Shown piece by piece: positions 35,491 through 44,052 of a stretch of 57,637 bases of DNA. The first letter of the stretch is position 1, and every line of letters begins with the position of its first letter. The DNA is from Akkermansia muciniphila (GTDB taxonomy: Bacteria > Verrucomicrobiota > Verrucomicrobiia > Limisphaerales > SIBE01), in contig CAMAWP010000008.1 in the NCBI GenBank assembly GCA_945861765.1, positions 1 to 57,637 of the forward strand, read 5' to 3'. Made by a program: the position numbers and the translations under genes. Below the pieces are notes generated by a model. It saw only the letters and a list, made by a program, of their open reading frames with translations, was not told the DNA's origin and made no database searches.

Positions 35491-36087
35491 ATGGCCAAAA
35501 CTGAAGTCATTCTTACTCATAACGTCGTCGGCTTGGGCGGTGAATCGGACCAAGTTAAGGTCGCCGCCGGTTATGCGCGCAACTACCTTTTCCCCCAAGG
35601 ACTCGCGATTCCTTTAACAGGAGCCAATAAGCGCCGCTTGGAAGCTCTCAGAAAGCGCCGAAGCGAGCGCGAAACCCACGATTTGAGCGCCATGACGGAA
35701 CTCTCGCAGGGTCTCTCGAAGCTGACCTTGGTGATCGCGATGAAAACGGGCGAAGATGGAAAGCTTTTCGGCTCCGTGACCGCTGGAACTATTGCCGACG
35801 AACTCAAACATCAGTTCGAAGCCACCGTTGAAAAGCGAAAGATTCACCTGCCGCAGCCGATCAAGAAGTTGGGCGAATATGATGTGGAACTTAGGCTTCA
35901 CTCTGAAGTAGTGACAACGCTCAAAGTTCGTGTTGACAGCACCACTTCGGCGGCCAAATCCGTGGAAGCTCCCGTTACCGAAAGCAGAAGATCGGCTTCG
36001 CAGAAATCCGATGCTCCAGGCCAAGAGGATGCGAAGAAGGATCGTCCTCAGCGTAAACCGCGTCCTGGCAAAACCGAAACAGCTTAG
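35491..36087 (+). CDS. rplI: 50S ribosomal protein bL9 with C-terminal extension
   Basis: 198 residues against about 150 in E. coli. The N-terminal domain (LTHNVVGLGGESDQVKVAAG, YARNYLFPQGLAIPLT) binds 23S rRNA; a long helix and the C-terminal domain (FGSVTAGTIADELKHQF) follow. The last 50 residues are basic, Ser/Lys/Pro-rich and of low complexity, an added tail of unknown role. It is the last gene of the prs to rplI group. Confidence 0.95.
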   Translation: MAKTEVILTHNVVGLGGESDQVKVAAGYARNYLFPQGLAIPLTGANKRRLEALRKRRSERETHDLSAMTELSQGLSKLTLVIAMKTGEDGKLFGSVTAGTIADELKHQFEATVEKRKIHLPQPIKKLGEYDVELRLHSEVVTTLKVRVDSTTSAAKSVEAPVTESRRSASQKSDAPGQEDAKKDRPQRKPRPGKTETA

Positions 36088-36308
36088 TTCGAGGGCTGGG
36101 ATCACCAACCCCGATTCCAAGGCGCGGGAACAGGCACAGTCTTGGCACTTGGGATTGGCCTTGGGGTGTTTTGAGTTTTGTGTCTTAAGATAGGGAGCTT
36201 CGCCCCTTCGCTCTCCAGTTGTCCAGAGCGGCCTTCTTTGCTGACGATTCGGCTCTTGCCTTGAGATCGGAATTCCCCTACTGCTAGCGCTCAAACGACA
36301 ACCTCTTT

Positions 36309-37079
36309 ATGTCATTGCTCGATGGGAAACTTGGAATTGTTTTTGGTGTGGCGAACAAACGCTCTATTGCGTGGGCCATCGCACAGGCTTGGCATCAAGC
36401 CGGGGCGAAACTGGCCTTTACTTATCAAGGCGAACGTCTTAAGGAAAACGTCGAGGAGCTCGCCGGGACATTCGGGTCTGATACGCTTATTCTTCCTTGC
36501 GACGTGACCAGGGATGATGACATCGCTCACGTTTTCGCTCAGCTCAGCCAAAAATTTGGGAAGATTCATCTCCTGCTCCACTCGGTGGCTTTCGCCCCAA
36601 AGGACGCTTTGGAAGGTGAGTTCGTCAACACGAAGCGCGAGGCTTTTCGAGTGGCCCATGACGTGAGCGCTTATTCACTGGTTGCTCTGGCTCGCGGTGC
36701 TGCGCCCCTCATGACAGAGGGTGGAAGCATCGTGGCCATGACCTACTATGGCTCGGAGAAGGTAGTGCCGCACTACAATGTCATGGGTGTCGCCAAAGCA
36801 GCCCTTGAAGCGAGCGCTCGTTATCTCGCCTACGACTTGGGTCCGAGGAGAATCCGCGTGAATTGCATTAGCGCGGGTCCTGTCAATACGCTGGCTGCTC
36901 GTGGGATTTCAGGATTCTCAGAAATGCTGAAACATTACGAAGCTCATGCGCCGCTCAGACGTAACGTTTTGCCCGAAGAACTCGGCGCGACGGGAACCTT
37001 TCTGGCCAGCGATGGTGCCGCTGCTATTACAGGCCAAGTCATCTACGTGGACTGCGGCTATCAAATCATGGGGATGTAG
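36309..37079 (+). CDS. fabI: Enoyl-[acyl-carrier-protein] reductase (NADH)
   Basis: Carries out the last reduction of each fatty acid elongation round. 256 residues, a short-chain dehydrogenase of the FabI type: LGIVFGVANKRSIAWAIAQA is the NADH site with the enoyl reductase pattern, LLHSVAFAPKDAL matches FabI, and the active-site Tyr-x6-Lys is in HYNVMGVAKAALE. The typical triclosan-sensitive region SAGPVNTLAARGI is present. It stands alone 221 bases after rplI, convergent with rsmB. Confidence 0.95.
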   Translation: MSLLDGKLGIVFGVANKRSIAWAIAQAWHQAGAKLAFTYQGERLKENVEELAGTFGSDTLILPCDVTRDDDIAHVFAQLSQKFGKIHLLLHSVAFAPKDALEGEFVNTKREAFRVAHDVSAYSLVALARGAAPLMTEGGSIVAMTYYGSEKVVPHYNVMGVAKAALEASARYLAYDLGPRRIRVNCISAGPVNTLAARGISGFSEMLKHYEAHAPLRRNVLPEELGATGTFLASDGAAAITGQVIYVDCGYQIMGM

Positions 37080-37122
37080 TTTTAGCTTTGTTAAGGGATG
37101 ACGGAATTCCGTTTGGCGGGGC

Positions 37123-38421
37123 TTATTGCTCCTTAACCAAAACTGCCACGTAAGCGCCGTCCACTTCGTCTATAAAAGGCAGCAGCTCGCGTTCGCTCTG
37201 AAGTTTGAAATCAGGATGAACGCGGAGAAATTCTTGAGTGACTTCACCGTTTTCTTCGGGCTCGAGGCTGCACGTACTGTAAGCAAGAGTTCCGCCTGGC
37301 TTCAATTGTGACGCGGCCCGATCGAGCAGTTCCAACTGTGCTTTCCGTAGTCGCTCAATCTCTCCCAGGCGAATGCGCCAACGTAAGTCAATTCGCCTCC
37401 GGATCACTCCGCTGTTCGAACACGGGGCATCGACGAGCACGCGGTCGTATAGAGCTGGCAGTTGCGAATTGACCGATGGAGATTGGCGCTCTTCCACGCA
37501 CGTTACCCCGAGACGAGTGCAGTTTTGGCGGATCAACAAGAGTCGGTCAGCCGCCATGTCTTCGGCGATGATACGGCCTCTGTTACCCATTTCCTGAGCG
37601 ATGAATGTGGTTTTTCCGCCGGGAGCGGCACAGAGGTCGAGCACTAACTCACTAGGCTGTGGATTAAGTGCGCGAGCGGCGAGAAGAGTGCTCGGATCCT
37701 GCACATAGAAGAGGCCTTGAACGAAGCTGGGCAAGCTCCTGAGCAACGGAAACGACTTCAACGCAAAGACAAGATTCTCTCCGGTCCAATCTCGAGAAAA
37801 AGAGTCATACTCGACACCTTCATCACGCCACTGGGACAGGAGTTTGCTGGGCTCTGCTCTCAACGTATTAAGGCGGGCAAAGATCTGAGCGGGTCGATTA
37901 TTCCATTCTAACAACCGTGCGGTTTTCTCCCTTCCCCAGCGAGCCTCCCAACGGGCGCACAGCCACTCGGGATGAGAGAATCCTAGACTGGGCTGCTGGA
38001 CCTTCAAATCCTCAAGCAGCCGCTCTGTTTGCGATTGTTCACGAATGTATCCGCGCAAAACCGCATTGAGGAAGCCTGCTTGCTGCCCGAAGCCGAGATG
38101 TTTCGCCATTTCTACGGTTTCATTGACGGAGGCGTGATTCGGAATTCGGTCGAGCCAAAAGATCTGGTAAAGCCCCAATCGCAACAGGATTCGAAGAGTG
38201 GGCTTCTGAGTGCTGCCTCTGGCTTTTTGGTCAATCAGCCGATCGAGTGTCGCTCTCCAACGCACAACTCCGTAGGTCAATTCCTGAGCGAGTCCGCGAT
38301 CTACTGTGGGAATTGAGATCCGACCGAACTCCTTTTCCAGGATATCTTCGATGTAATCTATTGAGTTTTCGTGGCATCGCAGAGCACGAACGGCAATTTC
38401 TCTTGGTTTTTGGTTACTCAC
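37123..38421 (-). CDS. rsmB: 16S rRNA (cytosine-967-C5)-methyltransferase
   Basis: Methylates C967 of 16S rRNA. 432 residues: a NusB-like domain at the N-terminus (REIAVRALRCHENSIDYIED) and the methyltransferase domain with LDLCAAPGGKTTFIAQEM (SAM site), VDAPCSNSGVIRRRIDLRW and the second catalytic segment AYSTCSLEPEENGEVTQEFL. The two cysteines in PCS and TCS are the usual m5C catalytic pair. It is divergent from the greA-like gene across 49 bases. Confidence 0.94.
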   Translation of the reverse strand: MSNQKPREIAVRALRCHENSIDYIEDILEKEFGRISIPTVDRGLAQELTYGVVRWRATLDRLIDQKARGSTQKPTLRILLRLGLYQIFWLDRIPNHASVNETVEMAKHLGFGQQAGFLNAVLRGYIREQSQTERLLEDLKVQQPSLGFSHPEWLCARWEARWGREKTARLLEWNNRPAQIFARLNTLRAEPSKLLSQWRDEGVEYDSFSRDWTGENLVFALKSFPLLRSLPSFVQGLFYVQDPSTLLAARALNPQPSELVLDLCAAPGGKTTFIAQEMGNRGRIIAEDMAADRLLLIRQNCTRLGVTCVEERQSPSVNSQLPALYDRVLVDAPCSNSGVIRRRIDLRWRIRLGEIERLRKAQLELLDRAASQLKPGGTLAYSTCSLEPEENGEVTQEFLRVHPDFKLQSERELLPFIDEVDGAYVAVLVKEQ

Positions 38422-38470
38422 CGCTTAATAATGTTATCGAGTCGTTGGGACGTAATCCTGAGTTAAATCT

Positions 38471-40288
38471 ATGAAAGAAGAGCTTGAAAAGCTAGTCGCC
38501 GCCGGAAAAATCGGTCGGCAACATCTGGAGCCGCTTTTGCAGCTCGCCCATAGCGGATATTGTATGCACCGCAGTTGGGGGTTTGGCAAGATCACAACTG
38601 TCGATACCGTCTTTTGTCGATTGACGATTGATTTTCAAACGAGACCCGGTCACTCGATGGATCTGATCTTCGCTGCCGAATCGTTGAAACCAATTCCGAC
38701 GGAGCACATTCTAGCCAGGAAAGCGGCGGACCTCGCTGGGCTTCGCCAGATGGCGGCGCTCCATCATTTGGATTTGATCCGCCTTGTTCTGCAGAGTTAT
38801 GATGGCAAGGCGACTCTGGACCAAATTCAGCAGGTCTTGGTGCCCGATGTCATTGCTGATGATTGGAAGAAATGGTGGGAAGTGGCCAAGCGCGAGCTCA
38901 AGAAGGATGGGCATTTTCAGTTGTCGGCAAAAAAGACGGACCCCATCATTTTCCAAGCTAGGGAGATTTCCTTGCAAGATCGTTTGTTCGAGGATTTTCG
39001 GGCCTCCAAAGGCCTTAAAGCCAAGGTCGCAGTAGCTCAGGAACTGTTGAGGAATTTGGCAGATTTGAGCGATCAAAACGCGGCTGCTACCGAGGTTGTC
39101 GATACTTTGAACGCGGACATTATCAGTCATCAACGCACTCAATCTTCCTTGGCGCTTGAAGCGATCTTTGTCCGCGACGAGTTCCGGCAAGCAGTTGGTT
39201 TCCCGCGCCCGGTTGGTGAATTGACTGAAGCCGCGATCTGGGTTCAAACGGCTAGGCCTGGGCCTATTCTGGAAGCGATTCCCGCAGTGAAACATAAGCG
39301 GGCTCTTCAGTCGTTCAAGGAAGCCAATCCGGACCAATGGGCCAATGTGCTGGTCGCTGCTCTCAATTCGGTCTCAGTCAAATTGTGCAGCGAGGGCGCC
39401 GCATTGCTCATGGTCGAGGGGAAACTCGATTTGTTGAAAGAACACCTCGCACGTCTGATCAGCCAGCACCAGGCCAGCAGCGAATTGTTGCTTTGGCTGG
39501 CGAAGGAGCGATCGGATAGTTTCGCCGACATCCTGGGTCCGGAGGTGTTTCGGGCCATGCTAACGACCATGGAGCGAGATGCGTTCAACGAGAGGAAATC
39601 CAATCGCCTCCGCGACTTTATCCTGGCTGACCAGAGCTTGCTGGTGGAATTGATAGGGTCGGCTGATCTGGAAGTGATCAAAGATTTAACGCGCGCGTTG
39701 CAACTTTCACCGTGCTTCGATGACATGGACAAACGGTCCCTTCTCGCACGCATCGTCAAGAGCTATCCCGCAGTTCAGTCCTTGATTGCGGGTGACCATT
39801 CCAAGCAAGACTCAACCCTCATTGTTTCGTGGGAAAGTCTCGAGCGGCGGAAGAATGAGTACACCGAGCTCGTTCAAAAGAAAATACCCGCCAACTCCAA
39901 AGAAATCGCCATCGCGAGGAGCTATGGAGACTTGCGTGAGAACCACGAATATAAAGCGGCCAAGGAAATGCAAAAGCTGCTGATGCGACGGAAATCCGAG
40001 TTGGAAACCCAATTGGTCCTGGCTCGTGGAACTGATTTTTCGAATTCCCGGAGTGACGTGGCCAGTATCGGCACCAAGGTTCATGTCACAGAGTTAAATA
40101 CACAGAACGCCGAGACTTATTACATTCTCGGAGCATGGGATTCCGATCCTGAAAAGGGAATCATCAGTTATCTTACGCCCGTGGCTCAATCTCTCTTAAA
40201 TCACAAGATCGGAGAAGAGGTCGAGTGCAACACGGACTCCGCCAAGAAACGGTACAGGATCGACGCCATTGATCTGTACAAGGCTTAG
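38471..40288 (+). CDS. Long GreA/GreB-type transcription elongation factor
   Basis: 605 residues against about 158 in E. coli GreA. The last 150 residues form a GreA: a coiled coil with the acidic tip YGDLRENHEYKAAKEMQ that reaches the RNA polymerase active site, then the C-terminal FKBP-like domain (TYYILGAWDSDPEKGIISYL). The tip retains the Asp and Glu needed for transcript cleavage. Residues 1-440 are an extension, beginning with a beta-rich segment (YCMHRSWGFGKITTVDTVFC) resembling a CarD/RID-like or similar module, then alpha-helical repeats. This layout is found in Verrucomicrobia-type genomes. The extension's role is unknown. Confidence 0.88.
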   Translation: MKEELEKLVAAGKIGRQHLEPLLQLAHSGYCMHRSWGFGKITTVDTVFCRLTIDFQTRPGHSMDLIFAAESLKPIPTEHILARKAADLAGLRQMAALHHLDLIRLVLQSYDGKATLDQIQQVLVPDVIADDWKKWWEVAKRELKKDGHFQLSAKKTDPIIFQAREISLQDRLFEDFRASKGLKAKVAVAQELLRNLADLSDQNAAATEVVDTLNADIISHQRTQSSLALEAIFVRDEFRQAVGFPRPVGELTEAAIWVQTARPGPILEAIPAVKHKRALQSFKEANPDQWANVLVAALNSVSVKLCSEGAALLMVEGKLDLLKEHLARLISQHQASSELLLWLAKERSDSFADILGPEVFRAMLTTMERDAFNERKSNRLRDFILADQSLLVELIGSADLEVIKDLTRALQLSPCFDDMDKRSLLARIVKSYPAVQSLIAGDHSKQDSTLIVSWESLERRKNEYTELVQKKIPANSKEIAIARSYGDLRENHEYKAAKEMQKLLMRRKSELETQLVLARGTDFSNSRSDVASIGTKVHVTELNTQNAETYYILGAWDSDPEKGIISYLTPVAQSLLNHKIGEEVECNTDSAKKRYRIDAIDLYKA

Positions 40289-40433
40289 CGGTGGCGGTCA
40301 GCTTTTTCGAGTGCTCTGATGCGGAGCGCGAAATTTCGCGTGAATGTCTCCCTCACGCCGGGTCTGCGTTGGCAGTTTGGCTACTGCGGTGGAGAGAAGT
40401 GATGCGGAGTTGAGAATCTCAGAAAGTAGTCTT

Positions 40434-41372
40434 TCAGTTGGATACTCTCGTTGCCGGCAATTCCTTTCGTTCAACGACGGAGGCAGCTTTTATGATCTCA
40501 TCCACCAGCTCTTGGGGTTTCCACTGGTTATAGATAAATATCTTTTGCACGCGGCCTTGCGCATCGATGATGGCGGTCCGCAGTTTGTGATCCCAGTTTT
40601 CGCCCTGTTTGAAGATCGGTAGATTGAATTGTTCCGTAATGGCATCAATGTCGATCATTGCTCCGGTCACGAAACTCCATCGTTTCGTGTCGTAATGGTA
40701 GCTCTCGGCGTAGGCTTTTAACACGGCAGGCGTGTCGAAATGCGGATCAAATGAAATGGAGAGCAAGTGCCAATTGGTCGGTGCGTTCGGCATGGTGGAG
40801 AGTTGGAGGTAGGCGGCTGCGAAGTTTTTCGACACAAGCGGGCAGAAGTCAGGCATTGGGCACCGCGTAAAGATAAATGTCAGTGCCAGTGCTTGGCCTT
40901 TGAAATCACTCAAGCCCACGGCTTGTCCTAGCTCGTTTGTAAAGCGATAGTCCGGCATCACGTCACCCACATTCAACGGCTCAACATCCCGGATCAAACG
41001 GATGGATGGCCGGGAGGGCGGCTCGTTCAGTTGCGCCACTCCTGTTTTTTGGACCTGATCGATCCAAGCTTGGTCTGGTGTCACTGACATCCGGAAAGAG
41101 ACCGCGTCGCCAGGTTGCAAGCCTTGCAGCTCCTTGGAATCTTTTACCTCAAAGGGCATCGTCATCGCGGGCATGTAATTGGGAACTTCTTCGTGCTGGA
41201 TCGTCACTGTCTTGCCGTTCGAATCGAGTTTCTTTACGACTCCTTTGACGAAAAAGATCTGTTGATTGGTCTGTCCCTTTCCAGCGGTTGGCAGAACCTT
41301 GGCTGGTTCTTCGCGACACGCAATTAGTGCGCAGCTCAACAAGGTGATCGCCAAAAAATCAAAGCATTTCAT
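40434..41372 (-). CDS. Lipoprotein combining a CusF-like copper domain and a SCO1/SenC domain
   Basis: 312 residues. A lipoprotein signal ends in LIAC (Cys19). Residues about 40-115 resemble CusF/CopK copper-binding domains (GVVKKLDSNGKTVTIQHEEV, then MPAMTMPF with Met67, Met70, Met72). Residues about 135-300 are a SCO thioredoxin fold with CPMPDFC (Cys171 and Cys177) and the downstream histidine in NWDHKLRT, the three copper ligands of SCO1. The cysteines are spaced C-x5-C rather than the usual C-x3-C. SCO proteins deliver copper to the CuA site of cytochrome oxidase. There is no oxidase gene next to it. Confidence 0.9.
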   Translation of the reverse strand: MKCFDFLAITLLSCALIACREEPAKVLPTAGKGQTNQQIFFVKGVVKKLDSNGKTVTIQHEEVPNYMPAMTMPFEVKDSKELQGLQPGDAVSFRMSVTPDQAWIDQVQKTGVAQLNEPPSRPSIRLIRDVEPLNVGDVMPDYRFTNELGQAVGLSDFKGQALALTFIFTRCPMPDFCPLVSKNFAAAYLQLSTMPNAPTNWHLLSISFDPHFDTPAVLKAYAESYHYDTKRWSFVTGAMIDIDAITEQFNLPIFKQGENWDHKLRTAIIDAQGRVQKIFIYNQWKPQELVDEIIKAASVVERKELPATRVSN

Positions 41373-41483
41373 GGCGCGTAGCCTACCTGCGTTTTAGCCG
41401 ATTTACAATATTGACGCTCAGCTATCTCAGCCAAGTATTCTCCGCCTGGTAATCTCTGACACCTCTTGGTTGTTGTACCTGAC

Positions 41484-41600
41484 ATGGAACGGATCACTGA
41501 TTTCTTAAAGCACTACAAAGCCGTTGTCTGTGCGTTTGCCGTTATCCTTATCATAACTGTCTGCGTCGCCCCACCGCTCCACAAGCACCCGCCACCGTGA
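41484..41600 (+). CDS. Possible 38-residue membrane peptide
   Basis: Begins MERITDFLKHYKAVVCAFAV, continues with a hydrophobic run AVILIITVCVA and ends HKHPPP. The pattern of short charged head, one membrane segment and polar tail is that of small membrane proteins. No Shine-Dalgarno or family was recognised. It sits in an otherwise empty 380-base gap. Confidence 0.35.
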   Translation: MERITDFLKHYKAVVCAFAVILIITVCVAPPLHKHPPP

Positions 41601-41752
41601 ACCTTTCAGAGTGCTTCGCGCAGCGTCACATTTTTGCCTTAGATGGAACAGCTACAAGAGAGAAGCTTGAACTTTTCTAAACCAATTCGACCAATGCGAT
41701 ATTTCCCATTCTTCGTCGTTTTCTGCCGACGCCTCGGCTAGAGTTACGCGCC

Positions 41753-42379
41753 ATGACAGTCGGTGAAACTCTTACGCCTCTCGTCGATGACCCATTGCGG
41801 TTTGAATCCGCCCTGCGCCGATTTGATGAAGAGAATGGGCTGGATCGAAATGTTGAAATTTCTAACAGCGTAGCGCATCCCCGGGAACTTCTTTATGCGA
41901 GGCGGTTGACCGCTTGGGTTCTCAAACTGTGTCCTGGCGCCTCGGAGGAACTACGGCTTGCGTCTCGATGTCAGCACATCTGCCGCTGGCTGATCCCTCG
42001 AACTTCGTACGAAATGTCGAGATCGGGTTACCTGCGATGGCGAAATGAGTTGAAGGCCTTTCACGCGACAAAAGCTGGCGAGATTCTCGCGGAGGTGGGA
42101 TATTCCAAAGCCGTCATCGTTCGAGTGCAGGATTTGATTCTGAAAAGGAATTTTCCGAAAGATTCAGACAGCCGGACCTTGGAGGATGCCCTTTGTTTGG
42201 TTTTCCTGGAATTTCAGTTCTCCGAGCTCGCAAGCAAGACGCCTGATGAAAAAATGATCAACGTCTTGCGAAAGAGCTGGATGAAAATGACACCGATCGC
42301 CCAAGAGCAAGCCGCGAGATTAGCCTATGGAACACGGGAACGAGCCTTGCTCGGACACGCCTTGGCTGGGTCGGAATAG
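41753..42379 (+). CDS. DUF4202 family protein
   Basis: 208 residues. Matches the DUF4202 pattern: RRFDEENGLDRNVE, AHPRELLYARRLTAWVLKL, ASRCQHICRWLIPR, GYLRWRNELKAFHATKAGEI and the central glutamate-rich helix LEDALCLVFLEFQF. The histidines and aspartates resemble an HD-type metal site (QHI, FHA), but the reaction is unknown. It stands alone before the nuo operon, convergent with nuoN. Confidence 0.82.
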   Translation: MTVGETLTPLVDDPLRFESALRRFDEENGLDRNVEISNSVAHPRELLYARRLTAWVLKLCPGASEELRLASRCQHICRWLIPRTSYEMSRSGYLRWRNELKAFHATKAGEILAEVGYSKAVIVRVQDLILKRNFPKDSDSRTLEDALCLVFLEFQFSELASKTPDEKMINVLRKSWMKMTPIAQEQAARLAYGTRERALLGHALAGSE

Positions 42380-42577
42380 TCGCTTCAGGCGCTGGCGTCA
42401 CTATGTGGCGGGCTGTTGCACCGCTCCCGCCTGACAAGGATTTCAATAGAAAGTGCTTTCCGAATCCCTCCTGGGATTTTCGCAACAATTGTTTTCATGC
42501 TTTAACAACCGGAAACCCGGCGACCGAGATTGAGAGCATCCGGTCATGATTGGATAGATCAGCATCGAGTGCCTGAG

Positions 42578-44023
42578 TTACAACTTCAACGCCTGAGCGG
42601 CGTGAAGGGCGATTTCCACCATGTCATTCGGAAAGATTCCAAGGTAGAGCATTCCAGCGATGCATCCGTAGAGGGAGAAGCGTGTGGGCTTGGAAATCTG
42701 GAGAGCCGGTTGGTCTGCCGGAGCTTCTGACCAATAAATCGCCTTCACCACGCCGAGGTAATAGTAGAACGAGATGACGACGCCAATTAAGGCTACAGCA
42801 GTTAACCAATAGTAGGCCGGTTGAAGGGCGCCTTTCTCGATGACAGCCTTCAGTAGTAAGAATTTCCCAAAGAAACCAGCCAACGGAGGAATTCCAGCCA
42901 ACGACACCATGGCCAAAGCCATTGTCACTGCGAGCAAGGGAGATCGTTGGTGCAACCCTGCGACGGCACTGATGTCGTCGCCTTCGACAGCGCGCATCAC
43001 TACGCAAATCACCGTGAATGCCGCCAGAACCGTGAAGAGATAGCCGCCCAAATAATACAGAATGGCGTATGAGCCGGCGACGCTCATGGTAGTGACGCCC
43101 AAGAGCATGTAGCCCGCGTGGGCGATGCTGGAATAGCCAAGCAGACGTTTCAGATTGCGTTGAGGAACGGCGCAGAGATTGCCGTAGAGAATGGTCACTC
43201 CGGAAATGATCATCAACAACTTCGTCCAACTCACAGTGACTTCTGGAACAGCGCTAAACAAGACACGCAACAGCAGCACAAAGCCAGCGGCCTTGGAGCC
43301 CACGGCAAGGAAAGCCGTTGTCGGAGCCGGCGAGCCTTGATAGACATCAGGAGCCCACATCTGAAATGGAAATGCTGCGATCTTGAAGCCCAAACCGACC
43401 AGCACCAGCAGCAGGCCGAGGAGAAAAATGGGTTTGGCAGAAATGGCTTTGGCGCCTGTCGCAATCTCTGCAAAGTTCGTTGTGTTCGCTGTGCCGAAAA
43501 CCAAAGCAATCCCGTAAACCATGAAGGCCGACGAAAGAGCGCCGAGGATTAAATATTTTATGCCCGCCTCCAACGATGGAACCCGGCTTCGTTGAAAGCT
43601 GGTCAGTATGTAGAAAGTCACCGTAATCAGCTCGAGCGCGACGAACACAAGAACGAAATCATTCGCCGAAGCGGCAAACATCATTCCCGACAACGCGAAC
43701 AAGATCAACGCGTAGTACTCGGAAATGCCCGCTTCAATTCGGTCGGCGAATTCCACCGACATCACCAGCACGGCCACCGTTGCGAGCAAGAAGAACCGTT
43801 TGAAGTAGAGCGCCAAATCATCCATGACATACATCCGCTCGCAGGCGTAACGAGCTTGAGGAGCCTCGATGAAAAAGCTGCCAAGCAAGATGAGTCCCAC
43901 TGCGGCGGCTGCGATGTAGCCCAGGCTTTGCTTTTGCGAGGAGGGCGTCCATAGGTCCGCCAACAAAATTACCAATCCCAGAAGCACGACTGCGATTTCC
44001 AAAATCATTAAGGGGGCATTCAT
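42578..44023 (-). CDS. nuoN: NADH-quinone oxidoreductase subunit N
   Basis: Proton-pumping membrane subunit of complex I, related to Mrp antiporters. 481 residues, about 14 hydrophobic segments. GIKYLILGALSSAFMVYGIA and RNLKRLLGYSSIAHAGYMLL carry the conserved lysines of helices 7 and 8. It is the last gene of the operon, 29 bases after nuoM. Confidence 0.96.
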   Translation of the reverse strand: MNAPLMILEIAVVLLGLVILLADLWTPSSQKQSLGYIAAAAVGLILLGSFFIEAPQARYACERMYVMDDLALYFKRFFLLATVAVLVMSVEFADRIEAGISEYYALILFALSGMMFAASANDFVLVFVALELITVTFYILTSFQRSRVPSLEAGIKYLILGALSSAFMVYGIALVFGTANTTNFAEIATGAKAISAKPIFLLGLLLVLVGLGFKIAAFPFQMWAPDVYQGSPAPTTAFLAVGSKAAGFVLLLRVLFSAVPEVTVSWTKLLMIISGVTILYGNLCAVPQRNLKRLLGYSSIAHAGYMLLGVTTMSVAGSYAILYYLGGYLFTVLAAFTVICVVMRAVEGDDISAVAGLHQRSPLLAVTMALAMVSLAGIPPLAGFFGKFLLLKAVIEKGALQPAYYWLTAVALIGVVISFYYYLGVVKAIYWSEAPADQPALQISKPTRFSLYGCIAGMLYLGIFPNDMVEIALHAAQALKL

Positions 44024-44052
44024 GAATGGATCTTCCGTGGAGGTAAACTCAC

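Noticed and set aside
37101-37112. Perfect 12-bp palindrome ACGGAATTCCGT between fabI and rsmB
   Set aside because: It has no loop and no T run, so it is not an intrinsic terminator; a chance palindrome is possible.
40327-40340. Perfect 14-bp palindrome CGCGAAATTTCGCG after the greA-like gene
   Set aside because: No T run follows and it has no second copy here that I can see; without more evidence it is not called a terminator or operator.
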